Source of the DNA: Desulfovibrionaceae bacterium
Lineage (GTDB): Bacteria; Desulfobacterota; Desulfovibrionia; Desulfovibrionales; Desulfovibrionaceae
Length of the DNA stretch: 64,000 nucleotides
Assembly: GCA_009782775.1 (NCBI GenBank)
Contig: WRIL01000012.1
Location: 1 to 64,000 of the forward strand
Direction: 5' to 3'
Part shown: positions 48,837 through 58,084 of the stretch, piece by piece
Numbering within the stretch: position 1 is the stretch's first letter
How the letters are laid out: each line of letters begins with the position of its first letter
The notes under the pieces: model-generated
What the model saw: only the letters and a program-made list of their open reading frames with translations
What the model was told of the DNA's origin: nothing
Database searches by the model: none
Made by a program: the position numbers and the translations under genes

Positions 48837-51248
48837 TTAACGCAGTTCACCCATAACCGTGTTCAGTTCCTGCGCCATCTGGGAAAGTTCCTGCACGGAG
48901 GCAGCCGCCTGAACCATGCCTCCGGCGGTTTCTCCGACTATCCGGTTGATTTCCTCGATGGCGCGGCTGATCTCCTCTGAGGTGGCGCTCTGTTCCTCCG
49001 CGGCGGCGGCGATGGAACTAACTATCACAGAGTTGTCCAAGGCCAGATGGACGATCTCCCCTAGGGCCTTACCGGAGGTATTGGCCAGATCCGTGGCCTC
49101 AATGATGGCCTCCCCTGCCCTGTTTACCTCATCAATGTTGGTGCGCGTGGAATGTTGGATGGCCGTAATGTTGGCCCCTACTTCCTGGGTGGCGGACATG
49201 GTTTTTTCCGCGAGTTTCCGCACTTCGTCGGCCACCACCGCGAAGCCGCGCCCGGCTTCGCCGGCGCGGGCCGCCTCAATGGCCGCGTTCAGCGCCAGGA
49301 GGTTGGTCTGATCCGCGATGTCGGAGATGACGTTCATCACCCCGCCGATGTTTTCCGCCTGGTTTCCCAACTCCCGCATGCTCGTCTGCTGGGCCGCAGC
49401 TACATCGTTCACCTGGTTGATGGCCCGCACCACCTTGTCCACTAGGGTGGCTCCATCGTTGGCCTTGGCTTTGGTCATTTCAGACTGCTCTGAAGCCTGG
49501 CCGGCGTTTTTCGCTACCTCTATCACCGTGGAATTCATTTCCGCCATGGCCGTGGCCGTTGATTCCACCCTGGCGCGCTGCACCTCCGCCCCGCGCGAGA
49601 CCTCTTCCACCTGGGCTGAAAGCTCTTCGGCGGCCACGGCCACCCGGTTGGAGATGGAGGCCGCCTGTTGGGCCACATTATGGATGACGCGCTGGGTCTG
49701 CTTGATGGCGGTGAGATCTGTGATCAACTGGAGCACGGAGGCGAGTTTTCCCTCATGATCGAGCATGGGAATGGCCGTATAGCTGACGTCCATGTCTATG
49801 CCATGCGGATGGGCCCGAGTTTCGGCGGAGGCTGGCCGCAGGCTCTCCACGGCCTGCTTAAGGGCGTCAGCGGGGCTGCCGAAATCTTCACGCTCCATGA
49901 GTTGCTTGCAGGTTTTGCCTTTGTACTCCTGGCCGGCGATCTTCCGGCCGACGGCGTTCACATAGCTGGCATAGAGTTTCTTGTTCAGCATCACCACGGG
50001 GGAGGGAATATTTTCCAGCACCAGGAGAAAACGGCTTAAAATCATGTTGGTGCCTTCTACCAGCGTGGCAAAACCTCCCTTGTACACGGCTGGGTTGCCC
50101 TGGGCATCCAGATCTCCGGCCTCGATCCTATCTCCCAGAGCCCGGTAGTCATTGAGAATGGACTGCAAGACAGAAGTGATCTGCCGCATGGCCGCCAGCA
50201 GGGCGCCTATTTCTCCTTTCTCGCGGCTGACCGGCTGGGCTTGGAAATCGCCCTCGGCAATGGCTCCGGCAAAACGGCTCAGGCCGCGCAGAACCCGGAT
50301 CAGTCCGGCGATGATGAATAACGCCAGCAGGCCTCCGATGATTATCCCGGCGGTAGCGGTGGAGATCATGGAATTTTGGGCTGACTGGTTAATCCGCATA
50401 GCGCGCTCGCCCTGATCATCCTGTTGGAGCTTCACGTTGTCGCTGATCTCCTTGACGTGATCCTCAATTTCATTATTCATTTCCAGCAGGATCTCGTTCT
50501 GCTGTATGGCGTTAAGCACGGCCGTGCGCATGGAGGCGGTGGCGGCGATCATTTCGTCGTGGGCCTTCCTGGCCTTGGCAAAGACCTCGCGCTCCCTGAA
50601 CGAAGTCAACATGGAGACCATTTTGTCCACATCCCTGGTGACGGCCGCCATCGCCAGCATGACCTCATCCGCGTTTTCCAGCGTGCGATTGAATACGAAG
50701 CGGGAATTTGCCGCGCGGGCAGCCGCGAAATTGATCATGGTTTTGCCTGACATATGCAAGGCCGCGTTATTGTCGCCAGTAGCGAACATGTCGAGCATTT
50801 CACCGATTGCCACGCCGAAGGCTTCAATCGCGGGTTGCTGGATTTTCCCATAAAGATCCATCACGCCAACCAGAGCTTTTTCCAAGGCGGTGATGGCGGC
50901 GATCTGCTCGTCGGAGCGCGCATGCACTTCCTCAAGGATGTCCATGGTCTCCTTGCGCTTCACAAAGATCTTGGCTTCTCCTGAAAGAGACTTATTGCGC
51001 TTGATGAAACTCCGGGACTCGTTCATGAGACCAGGCTCCATGGAGATGCGGAAAAGCCGCACGGCCGCGGCGGAAGCATGCTGATTGATGAGAAGTTCGG
51101 CATAACGCGTGTTAAGCCTGGCCACGCGGCGGTATTCGGTGAAGGCACCGGTCGCGTTGTTGACGCTGACATAACCGATGCCGGCGACGACGCCTACCAG
51201 CAGAATCATGAAGACAAATCCCGTGATGATTTTCCATTTTGTAGTCAT
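48837..51248 (-). CDS. Methyl-accepting chemotaxis protein with long sensor and PAS-like insert
   Basis: 803 residues. The first membrane span is at about residues 7-28, then a long helical periplasmic region of about 290 residues, and the second span at about 300-320 ([19 protein letters not shown]). A HAMP-like segment ([26 protein letters not shown]) is followed by a PAS-like part ([24 protein letters not shown]). The signalling tip is canonical: [40 protein letters not shown]. No C-terminal receptor-methylation pentapeptide is seen. It is divergent from the Crp-type regulator gene, and the ligand is unknown. Confidence 0.95.
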   Translation of the reverse strand: MTTKWKIITGFVFMILLVGVVAGIGYVSVNNATGAFTEYRRVARLNTRYAELLINQHASAAAVRLFRISMEPGLMNESRSFIKRNKSLSGEAKIFVKRKETMDILEEVHARSDEQIAAITALEKALVGVMDLYGKIQQPAIEAFGVAIGEMLDMFATGDNNAALHMSGKTMINFAAARAANSRFVFNRTLENADEVMLAMAAVTRDVDKMVSMLTSFREREVFAKARKAHDEMIAATASMRTAVLNAIQQNEILLEMNNEIEDHVKEISDNVKLQQDDQGERAMRINQSAQNSMISTATAGIIIGGLLALFIIAGLIRVLRGLSRFAGAIAEGDFQAQPVSREKGEIGALLAAMRQITSVLQSILNDYRALGDRIEAGDLDAQGNPAVYKGGFATLVEGTNMILSRFLLVLENIPSPVVMLNKKLYASYVNAVGRKIAGQEYKGKTCKQLMEREDFGSPADALKQAVESLRPASAETRAHPHGIDMDVSYTAIPMLDHEGKLASVLQLITDLTAIKQTQRVIHNVAQQAASISNRVAVAAEELSAQVEEVSRGAEVQRARVESTATAMAEMNSTVIEVAKNAGQASEQSEMTKAKANDGATLVDKVVRAINQVNDVAAAQQTSMRELGNQAENIGGVMNVISDIADQTNLLALNAAIEAARAGEAGRGFAVVADEVRKLAEKTMSATQEVGANITAIQHSTRTNIDEVNRAGEAIIEATDLANTSGKALGEIVHLALDNSVIVSSIAAAAEEQSATSEEISRAIEEINRIVGETAGGMVQAAASVQELSQMAQELNTVMGELR

Positions 51249-51404
51249 AGCGTCCCTCGTATTTGCTATATTAGTGCGTGTACAAACATTTTTTATTGTG
51301 CGACTATAAGAATAGCCCTATGAAAAAAATGGTCTGTTTCGTAGGCAACATTTTTGCAAAATTTTTTACCCGCCCGGAGGATTACAGACACGGAGGACGG
51401 CGGC

Positions 51405-52088
51405 ATGAGGAAAACAATGAATAAAGTAAAAGGCAAAAGCGAGCCCAGCCTAGCTTTCAGAGACATGAAGGATATTAACTCTTCCTGGCGTTCGATATTG
51501 TCCCTGGCCAGACAAAGCAGGCGGGTAAAAGGAGAATATGTGCGGCAAGGGGAGGAATTACTGTTTCTGGAGCGCGGCCGGGTGCGCCTAACTTATCAAA
51601 ACCGGGACGGCGCGGAAAAAATCCTCTGGCATATCAGCGCGGGCTGCCTTTTCGGCGAGGTTCCTTTTTTTGATCCCATAGAGAACGAAGCTGTGTTTAC
51701 CTGTATAAGCGATTGCGTTATCTACGCGTTCTCCGCGCAGACCGTTGAGCGGGTCTGCAAGGAACGGCCGGATTTATTGCTAAATCTGCTCCGGTCCATG
51801 TCGCGGAAAATGCGAATCATGTCGTACCACGCCTCATCGCTGTATCTGGACGATGTGCTGGTGCGCATATGCAAATTTCTGGCGCAACGGCTGGTGCCGG
51901 ACAGCAATCCTTTGACAGCGAAGCTCGGCGTTTCGCGGCAAGAAATGGCCAGCCTGCTCGGAATACACCGAGTCTCGCTGTACAAGGCGTTGCGCCATCA
52001 GGAGGAGCGCGGCCTGTTCGGCCCCATTACGGGCAAGACCATGGAGATTTTGCGGCCGCGCGAGTTTTATGAGCTGGCGGAGAAATGA
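51405..52088 (+). CDS. Crp/Fnr-family transcription regulator
   Basis: 227 residues from ATG 51405, which has GGAGG nearby; the longer 51354 frame lacks one. An N-terminal cyclic-nucleotide-binding-like beta barrel (GEYVRQGEELLFLERGRVRLTY, LWHISAGCLFGEVPFF) leads through the dimer helix to a winged helix (LGVSRQEMASLLGIHRVSLYKALRHQEERGLF). The FGE block is kept, but the Arg-Ser cAMP-phosphate pocket is not, so the effector is not cAMP-like by sequence, and no N-terminal Fe-S cysteines are present. It is upstream of and convergent with the MurF-fusion gene, and divergent from the chemoreceptor. Target genes are not visible. Confidence 0.85.
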   Translation: MRKTMNKVKGKSEPSLAFRDMKDINSSWRSILSLARQSRRVKGEYVRQGEELLFLERGRVRLTYQNRDGAEKILWHISAGCLFGEVPFFDPIENEAVFTCISDCVIYAFSAQTVERVCKERPDLLLNLLRSMSRKMRIMSYHASSLYLDDVLVRICKFLAQRLVPDSNPLTAKLGVSRQEMASLLGIHRVSLYKALRHQEERGLFGPITGKTMEILRPREFYELAEK

Positions 52089-52210
52089 ATGAAAAGCGCC
52101 CGCTGGGAGCATCGGGATTCTGTTGCTGTTTTTCACAACAACCGGCTCCAATACTTTTTTCCACAGGAAACACGACTGATGCAAGCCGCTTTTTAAGCGG
52201 CGGCAAGGCT

Positions 52211-54508
52211 CTATTTCCGGCGAAGAAAATAACCAGCCAGTTTATGCAAACCCGCGCCATGCGAACCTTTTATAAGTATCACATCGTTATCCGCTATCCA
52301 GTTGGATATATCTCTGATGAGCCCGACCGCATCGGCATACCAGCGCCCTGAATAGTCGTCAGAAATTGTCTCCCACAGATTAAGCATTTCTTCGCCGCAG
52401 AGGAGCACGCGATCCGGATCCGCCTTGCGCACATGTTCCTCAAGTTCGCGATGGTATGCAACAGAACCTTCGCCAAGTTCCAGCATATCCCCCAATATCA
52501 GGACGCGGGAGGATTTACGGTGTCTTTCTTCGGAAAACGCCAGCAACGTCGCACGCACCGAAGCTGGATTGGCATTATAGGACTCATCTATTATGGTGAT
52601 CTCCTTATTTTCAAATATGATCTTATGCCTCATTCCTCTTCCGGCAATAGGCGGCAAGGACGCGATATCGGCGCAGCTTTTTTCATGAGGCAGACCGAAG
52701 GCCAAAAGCACGCCTAAGGCCGCTAGGGCGTTCATGGCCGTATAATGCCCATAACCAGGAAGTTTTACTAAGTACTGTTTATCATTATAAATAAATTCCA
52801 TATCGTCATTAATACATTTTACAAGGCGCAAGGTGGAATTCGCCCTTTCGCCGAAGGTAATGATCTTTTCGGTCTTCTGTAGCGCTTCCTCTTTAAAAAG
52901 ATCAAACATTTCCATATCGTGATTGATCACGGCGTGCCCGCCGGGGCGCAGTCCGCTGAAAATTTTGCTTTTATAGAAAGCGAGATTTTTCACGGTTCTC
53001 CAATATTTCAGGTGCCCGGCCGAAACATTTAGGGCCACAGCCACATCCGGACCGGCAAGAGAGGCGCTGTTGCGCATTTCAGGCACAGCCAGCTCCAGAA
53101 CCCACCACCTGGAGGTCAGATCCATGGCTGCCATATTCCAGGCCATTCCGTAAAAGGTGTTGGCGTTAAGCTGGGTCTGTGAAACCGTTCCATAGCGCGC
53201 CAGCAGATAGGCGATCAGGGCTACGGTGGTGGTTTTTCCGCTGGTACCGGTCACCGCGACCACTTTCCCTCTGAAAAGTCCACGCGCCGTGGCGGCCAGC
53301 GCGAATACCGCGTCTGATATGCCGTTTACCTTCAGTACCGGCAACCCGCTGTTCACCCAGGGATCGGGATCTGTACAAATGATCCCGGCGGCGTCAGCGG
53401 CTAATTTTTGGGCGGCCTTTCGGGATAGCCCCCGTTTTTCCTCTGCGCTTCTCGCCATGAGCATGTCGCCGGGTTTAAAAGATTCCCACCAAGCGCACAT
53501 GCCTACGGCGCTCCAATCAGCTGGAGACGGTATAATCCACTCTCCCCCCGTGGCTTCGGCCAATATCTCCGGCGTCCACACTGGAGCTTCCTCGCGCGGA
53601 ACATCAGCGGATTCCATGCTGGGCTTCTTATTTTCAGCTAGAGAAACCAACTCCATCTCTCTTGTCGTTGTCACCTTGACGTAAAAAAGCTTTTTCCAGG
53701 TCTCCGCGTCGCGATGTTCCAAAGGGTTCAGGGTCTTGCCGATAAAATCGAAAATCTGATCCTCCCGTACCGGCATCATGGCCCCGGCATGATGCAGCAA
53801 ACCGAAGTAATCCAGTTTATTGATCTCATCCAGAGAAGAAAATAGCAATTTTCTTAAACTATCTTCAGATTTCCATATTATTGTCTGTGATGCTCCTGAT
53901 GCAATAGTACAATATGAATATTGCTGATATTTATCGTGTATCGCAAGTACGGTCTTAAATACATCGCCATGCCAAAAATTAACCGCGATACCGGCCATAC
54001 GCCGATATTTTACAGATAGGTTTTCATCAGGTATGCTGCTGTATGGATCACATGGAACAGTAGCGTTCAAAATAAATAGTGTCTTGTTGTGCGCATATCG
54101 CATGCTATTTTCAAAATCACGAAAAGACTGCGAAAATGTGTGCGTTCCATTGATAAATATAATGTCAAATGAAGGTTTTCCAAATATACTCGTTACTAAT
54201 GATGCTGTCCGGGAACCTGGAAAGGCCATTTGCGTAAAAAATGCGTCTGAAGACATCTTGCAAAATAATATCCCCGCGGCTGGGTTAGCCTCAGTAAAGT
54301 CCGCATGAGGGCTGACGGCCAGCTTCTTGGGAACTGCTACCTCGGAAAAATTTTTCCCCCTGAGCCGGCCTATCTCAAGATAAGACTTGGCCTCATACCG
54401 CTTGGCCAGATAATTGATACGCCCGGTAAGGCCCTTTGGAAAATCCGCGCTCATAAGCTGCCCCTGTGTTCCATCGGTAAAGCAATACGCCAAAACGATC
54501 CGGATCAC
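52211..54508 (-). CDS. Fusion: methyltransferase-like domain plus MurF-type Mur ligase
   Basis: 765 residues. Residues about 30-215 have the SAM-methyltransferase 24 layout (SYLEIGRLRGKNFSEV, FDIIFINGTHTFSQSFRDFENSM), but the usual IDGxH aspartate is Asn and the later HDxxP reads NATVP. From about 312 the protein is a Mur ligase: WTPEILAEATGGEW, P-loop VTGTSGKTTT (421-428), FYKSKIFSGLRPGG with the carbamylated-lysine position, GRGMRHKII, DESYNANPASVRATL and LGDMLELG, which place it with MurF. No other peptidoglycan genes adjoin it. A role in ligating an amino acid or peptide to a surface glycan precursor is inference. It is divergent from the hydrolase-like gene. Confidence 0.82.
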   Translation of the reverse strand: MIRIVLAYCFTDGTQGQLMSADFPKGLTGRINYLAKRYEAKSYLEIGRLRGKNFSEVAVPKKLAVSPHADFTEANPAAGILFCKMSSDAFFTQMAFPGSRTASLVTSIFGKPSFDIIFINGTHTFSQSFRDFENSMRYAHNKTLFILNATVPCDPYSSIPDENLSVKYRRMAGIAVNFWHGDVFKTVLAIHDKYQQYSYCTIASGASQTIIWKSEDSLRKLLFSSLDEINKLDYFGLLHHAGAMMPVREDQIFDFIGKTLNPLEHRDAETWKKLFYVKVTTTREMELVSLAENKKPSMESADVPREEAPVWTPEILAEATGGEWIIPSPADWSAVGMCAWWESFKPGDMLMARSAEEKRGLSRKAAQKLAADAAGIICTDPDPWVNSGLPVLKVNGISDAVFALAATARGLFRGKVVAVTGTSGKTTTVALIAYLLARYGTVSQTQLNANTFYGMAWNMAAMDLTSRWWVLELAVPEMRNSASLAGPDVAVALNVSAGHLKYWRTVKNLAFYKSKIFSGLRPGGHAVINHDMEMFDLFKEEALQKTEKIITFGERANSTLRLVKCINDDMEFIYNDKQYLVKLPGYGHYTAMNALAALGVLLAFGLPHEKSCADIASLPPIAGRGMRHKIIFENKEITIIDESYNANPASVRATLLAFSEERHRKSSRVLILGDMLELGEGSVAYHRELEEHVRKADPDRVLLCGEEMLNLWETISDDYSGRWYADAVGLIRDISNWIADNDVILIKGSHGAGLHKLAGYFLRRK

Positions 54509-54606
54509 AACAGATATCCATGCAAGAAATTTAAACTTTTCCCGATGACAAGTTAAAACAATTTTGTTACAGACCGGAAATAAAGCATAGCTTCAGGAGA
54601 AAGATA

Positions 54607-55941
54607 ATGACAACATCTGGTGGAGTCAGTGCGATATTGGCGGATGAGATCGTGGAGAAAGCTTTTGAGGAAGAACGTCTTTGCGATGGTTGCATTATCC
54701 GGAAAAATCCCAATTCTCCACATGTATTATTTGTTTTTTGCGCGATAGACGTTCCCTTTGGCGCTGTTCCCGGAGGAAATAACTTGTTTGTTGCAGAAAA
54801 ACTTGATGCAAATATTGTCATTTTAAATGACCGCAAAAAAATATGGTACCTAGAAGGCATTGAAGGACTCGGGACAGATATGCACAGCACCGCTGCCCGC
54901 CTGGCGGAAATCCGGAATACGCTTTTGCAGACTGGAGGAATAGCGCTGACCTATGGCAATTCCATGGGGGCGTTCGGCGCTTGTCTTTATGGCGCCTTAT
55001 TGAATGTTGACATGGTGATTGCGCCCGGGGCGCAGCTTTTGGCCCCCAATCCGGTAGGGGTCTTTCAGCATTATGCAGGGAAAAGGATTGACATCAAGTC
55101 GATCATGGCCTCTTCATCAGCTTTTTTCCATCTGCTTGTAGGGGAATGCTTTTTGGGGGATATTATCGGTTGCCTCCTGGTTATGGATTTGCCTAATGTA
55201 TATATACAAACTGTGCGCAACTTCGAACATAGCGTCACAGGATATATGCAAATAAGACATAATATCATAAAAATTATTAATAAATATATTAAAATTACAA
55301 CATATAGAAAGCAAAAAAACTTGGAACTAGATAAAGAAATAGGTGTTTTTTTTATAAATCTTGTCGATTCAAGAGATTCAGGATATATTATTTGTAATAA
55401 ATATGCTGCTCTATATATTTATACAACAGAAATTATGCTCAAATATAAAAAAGGCAACCACATAAAAAGATTGCATAAAATGATTGAAATATCAAATAAT
55501 ATTGAAAATAAAGTAATAAAAAGTTATATTTATTATTATATAGCAATGATTTTTTATTCATTCAATAACAAAACAAGATATCTTCAACGTATATATAATT
55601 ATGCTGAAAAAGGATTTATATTAAATAATACAAGCCTGCGTATTTCACAATTCTTGTCAACATTCTGCTATACACAAAAATGGTGGGAAAAATGCCTATA
55701 CTGGAGCCAGATGGCCATAGCTTGCAGACATGGAGATATGGCCAGACATTTCTATCACAACAATCTTTGCTATGCCGAACAGGTTGAAAGCCTTCGTCAG
55801 CTCGGCGCAACTGGCGCAGCCCGCATTGTTGGTGAACAGTATAAAATTGCCACACTTAACCGGACCCTCAACAGATGCATTGCGGATTATGCCGCCCTAA
55901 GTGAGGCTGTGGAGCGTTGCGGGAATAAGGACATCAGATGA
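54607..55941 (+). CDS. Alpha/beta-hydrolase-like protein with very A/T-rich C-terminal half
   Basis: 444 residues. The N-terminal 200 residues look like an alpha/beta-hydrolase: VLFVFCAIDVPFG strand, LEGIEGLG, and the nucleophile elbow TYGNSMGAFGACLYG with Ser119 (G-N-S-M-G). The C-terminal 240 residues are helical, with Lys, Ile, Asn and Tyr repeats of TPR flavour (YNYAEKGFILNNTSL, LYWSQMAIACRHGDMARHFYHN). Base composition drops to about 12% G+C in 55261-55320 and again in 55501-55560, unlike all neighbours, then recovers. It overlaps the convergent hisG end by 8 bases. Function unknown; linkage to the MurF-fusion gene suggests glycan or peptide processing. Confidence 0.65.
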   Translation: MTTSGGVSAILADEIVEKAFEEERLCDGCIIRKNPNSPHVLFVFCAIDVPFGAVPGGNNLFVAEKLDANIVILNDRKKIWYLEGIEGLGTDMHSTAARLAEIRNTLLQTGGIALTYGNSMGAFGACLYGALLNVDMVIAPGAQLLAPNPVGVFQHYAGKRIDIKSIMASSSAFFHLLVGECFLGDIIGCLLVMDLPNVYIQTVRNFEHSVTGYMQIRHNIIKIINKYIKITTYRKQKNLELDKEIGVFFINLVDSRDSGYIICNKYAALYIYTTEIMLKYKKGNHIKRLHKMIEISNNIENKVIKSYIYYYIAMIFYSFNNKTRYLQRIYNYAEKGFILNNTSLRISQFLSTFCYTQKWWEKCLYWSQMAIACRHGDMARHFYHNNLCYAEQVESLRQLGATGAARIVGEQYKIATLNRTLNRCIADYAALSEAVERCGNKDIR

Positions 55942-56812
55942 CTTTATTCAGCGGGTACTCAATGATACCCTGAGCCCCGGCCTCCACCAGGCGCGGGATA
56001 AGATCACGCACGGTCTGCACCGAGACCACGGTCTCCAGGGCGTGCCAGTCGGAGTCGCGTAGGGCGGAGATGGTGGGTGAATTCAAAGACGGCAGCAAGG
56101 CCAGCACAGTGGACAGGCGGGCGCCTTCCACGTTCATTTTCAGCCCCACCAGGGTTTCGGCTTTAAGAGCGCCTTGCAGGAGCAGATTAATCTGTTCTAT
56201 TTTACTGCGCTTTACGGGGTCGTTCCAGGCCGCCGGATTGGCGATAAGCTGGGTGTTTGTTACCAGCACCTCGTCAATGATGCGCAGGCCGTGGGCGCGA
56301 ATGGTAGTCTCGGTCTCGGTGACCTCCACCACGGCGTCGGCCAGCCCTTCAACCACCTTGGCCTCCGTGGCCCCCCAGGAGTATTCCACCTTGACCTGGA
56401 TATTTTGGGCTGCGAAATAACGCTCGGCCAGCCCGGTGATTTCCGTGGCTATACGCCGGCCTTGCAGATCTTCCGGCCGCTGGTACGGCGAATCCCCGGC
56501 CACGGCCAGCACCCAGCGGGCTGGCCGGCTGCTGACCTTGGAATAAATGAGGTCGGAAACCACCTGGACCCGGGCTTGGGTTTCCAAAATCCAGTCCTTG
56601 CCGGTAAGCCCGGCATCCAGCACTGCATCGGCCACATAGCGGGGCATTTCCTGCGGCCGGCAGAGACGGGCGCCAATCTCAGGGTCATTGATTTCCGGGA
56701 AATAGTTGCGGGCGCGCATACTGATTTTCCAGCCGGACCGCGCGAACAGGGAAATGGTGGCTTCTTCCAGCGAGCCTTTGGGAATGCCGAATTTAAGGAT
56801 GGTTTCAGACAT
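55934..56812 (-). CDS. hisG: ATP phosphoribosyltransferase, long form
   Basis: 292 residues from ATG 56812 (MSETILKFGIPKGSLEEATI); the track-like start at 56839 overlaps hisI. It catalyses the first step of histidine synthesis. Seen: AVLDAGLTGKDWI, the PRPP-binding EYSWGATEAKVVEGLADAVVEVTETE, and a C-terminal regulatory ACT-like domain (ALKAETLVGLKMNVEGARLSTV), so this is the long form with feedback inhibition by histidine and no HisZ needed. It begins one base after the hisI stop region and is co-transcribed with hisI. Confidence 0.95.
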   Translation of the reverse strand: MSETILKFGIPKGSLEEATISLFARSGWKISMRARNYFPEINDPEIGARLCRPQEMPRYVADAVLDAGLTGKDWILETQARVQVVSDLIYSKVSSRPARWVLAVAGDSPYQRPEDLQGRRIATEITGLAERYFAAQNIQVKVEYSWGATEAKVVEGLADAVVEVTETETTIRAHGLRIIDEVLVTNTQLIANPAAWNDPVKRSKIEQINLLLQGALKAETLVGLKMNVEGARLSTVLALLPSLNSPTISALRDSDWHALETVVSVQTVRDLIPRLVEAGAQGIIEYPLNKVI

Positions 56813-56813
56813 A

Positions 56814-57203
56814 TTATTTATAAACCTCTCTGGGATCAAATATCATGGGAGAACATTCGCGCGCGCCGCCCTCATGCAGTTCCCGGTAAAAACAACTGGT
56901 CCGTCCGGTATGGCAGGCCGCGCCGCCCACCTGGTCCACCAGCAGGAGCAGGGCATCTTCATCGCAGTCCAGACGTAAAGCCCGGACCTTCTGCACATGG
57001 CCGGAACTCTCCCCCTTGTGCCAGAGGGATTGGCGGCTGCGGCTGTAGTAATGGGCTTCACCCGTGCGCAAGGTGGCCAGGAAGGCCTCTTCATTCATGT
57101 AGGCCAGCATGAGCACCTCGCCGCTGTCCGCGCTTTGGGCAATGGCCGGAATCAAGCCTCCGGCCTTGGAAAAATCCGGGCGAAAATCCTCAGGCAGGTC
57201 CAT
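56814..57203 (-). CDS. hisI: Phosphoribosyl-AMP cyclohydrolase
   Basis: 129 residues, single-domain HisI. Hydrolyses the ring of phosphoribosyl-AMP in histidine synthesis. Seen: [84 protein letters not shown] with the zinc cysteines. The separate HisE pyrophosphatase domain is absent. It is the first gene of the hisI-hisG pair and is divergent from the precorrin-2 dehydrogenase gene. Confidence 0.95.
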   Translation of the reverse strand: MDLPEDFRPDFSKAGGLIPAIAQSADSGEVLMLAYMNEEAFLATLRTGEAHYYSRSRQSLWHKGESSGHVQKVRALRLDCDEDALLLLVDQVGGAACHTGRTSCFYRELHEGGARECSPMIFDPREVYK

Positions 57204-57229
57204 GTTTTATCTCCAAAATCGCGAATGTC

Positions 57230-57290
57230 CAGCGGGGCGCCGCCCCAACCACCTCCCCAAAAGCCCGCAGCCCTTTGGAAACTCCAAATG
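57230..57290. repeat. Copy of the dispersed intergenic repeat near hisI
   Basis: Holds GGGGCGCCGCCCC (57234-57246) and CCCTTTGGAAAC (57271-57282), the same elements as at 17266-17340. The surrounding 191-base gap between hisI and the precorrin-2 dehydrogenase gene is otherwise unremarkable. Confidence 0.4.
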
Positions 57291-57360
57291 GCTTCTAACC
57301 TTATACTGCTTGTTCCGCAAGTCATACTTCGCCCTCTTTTTCGGCAAGGATAGAACTCTC

Positions 57361-57389
57361 TTGCTGGATTCTCCGGCTGGCGCTATAAA
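57361..57389 (+). promoter_or_regulatory. Possible promoter of the precorrin-2 dehydrogenase operon
   Basis: TTGCTG (57361-57366), 17-base spacer, TATAAA (57384-57389). The predicted start site falls at or next to the ATG at 57395, which would give a nearly leaderless mRNA; a different promoter is possible. Confidence 0.35.
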
Positions 57390-57394
57390 GGCCC

Positions 57395-58084
57395 ATGCAT
57401 TATTATCCCCTGTTTCTGGATTTAAGCCAGGCGCGGATCCTGCTGGCCGGGGCCGGAGAAGTGGGCCGGCGCAAGGCCGGGGATTTGCTGGCGGTCGGAC
57501 CCAAGGCTTTATTATGGCTGGACCCGGCGGTGCCGCCCCAGGATCTGCCTGCGGATTTGGTCGCGCACCCGGCCCTGGAATATGCGCAACGCGAAGCCAG
57601 GCCAAGGGATCTGTCCGGCCGCGCCTTGGTGTTCGCGGCCACGGGATCGGCTGAGGCCAACCTGCGCCTGGCCCGGCAATGCCGGGAGCAAGGCATTTTC
57701 TGCAATGTGGCGGATGCCCCGGACGAGGGCAATTTTATGGTTCCCACCCACTTTTACCAGGACGGCTTCTGCCTGGCCCTGTCCACCGCCGGTCAAAGCC
57801 CGGCCCTGGCCCGCCAGATGCGGCGGGAACTGCAGGACTGGTACCAGGACAGGTACAGCGCCATGCTTACCCTGCTGGGACGGCTGCGTCCCTTGATTTT
57901 GCGACAGATACCGGGCAAAGAAAACAGCGGCTGCCGGGCGGAACTGTTCCGGAATCTGGCCCAATCCGCTCTGACGGAAGCCCTGCAGGACAAGGACCGC
58001 GCCGGGACGGAACGCCTCCTGCGGGATCTGCTGCCTGAAAAGCTGCATAAGCAGATTGAGGACTTGCTGCATGATCTTTACTAA
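57395..58084 (+). CDS. Precorrin-2 dehydrogenase / siroheme ferrochelatase-like protein
   Basis: 229 residues matching the N-terminal (CysG-B, Met8/SirC) part of siroheme synthase. It oxidises precorrin-2 to sirohydrochlorin with NAD. Seen: YYPLFLDLSQARILLAGAGEVGRRKAGDLL (Rossmann), LVFAATGSAEANLRLARQC, NVADAPDEGNFMVPTHFYQDGFCLALSTAGQSPALARQMR. The methyltransferase half of CysG is not present. Iron insertion may be by this protein or a separate chelatase. It overlaps the CcsA-like gene by 14 bases and heads the operon with hemA, in keeping with siroheme-based heme synthesis in sulfate reducers. Confidence 0.93.
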   Translation: MHYYPLFLDLSQARILLAGAGEVGRRKAGDLLAVGPKALLWLDPAVPPQDLPADLVAHPALEYAQREARPRDLSGRALVFAATGSAEANLRLARQCREQGIFCNVADAPDEGNFMVPTHFYQDGFCLALSTAGQSPALARQMRRELQDWYQDRYSAMLTLLGRLRPLILRQIPGKENSGCRAELFRNLAQSALTEALQDKDRAGTERLLRDLLPEKLHKQIEDLLHDLY

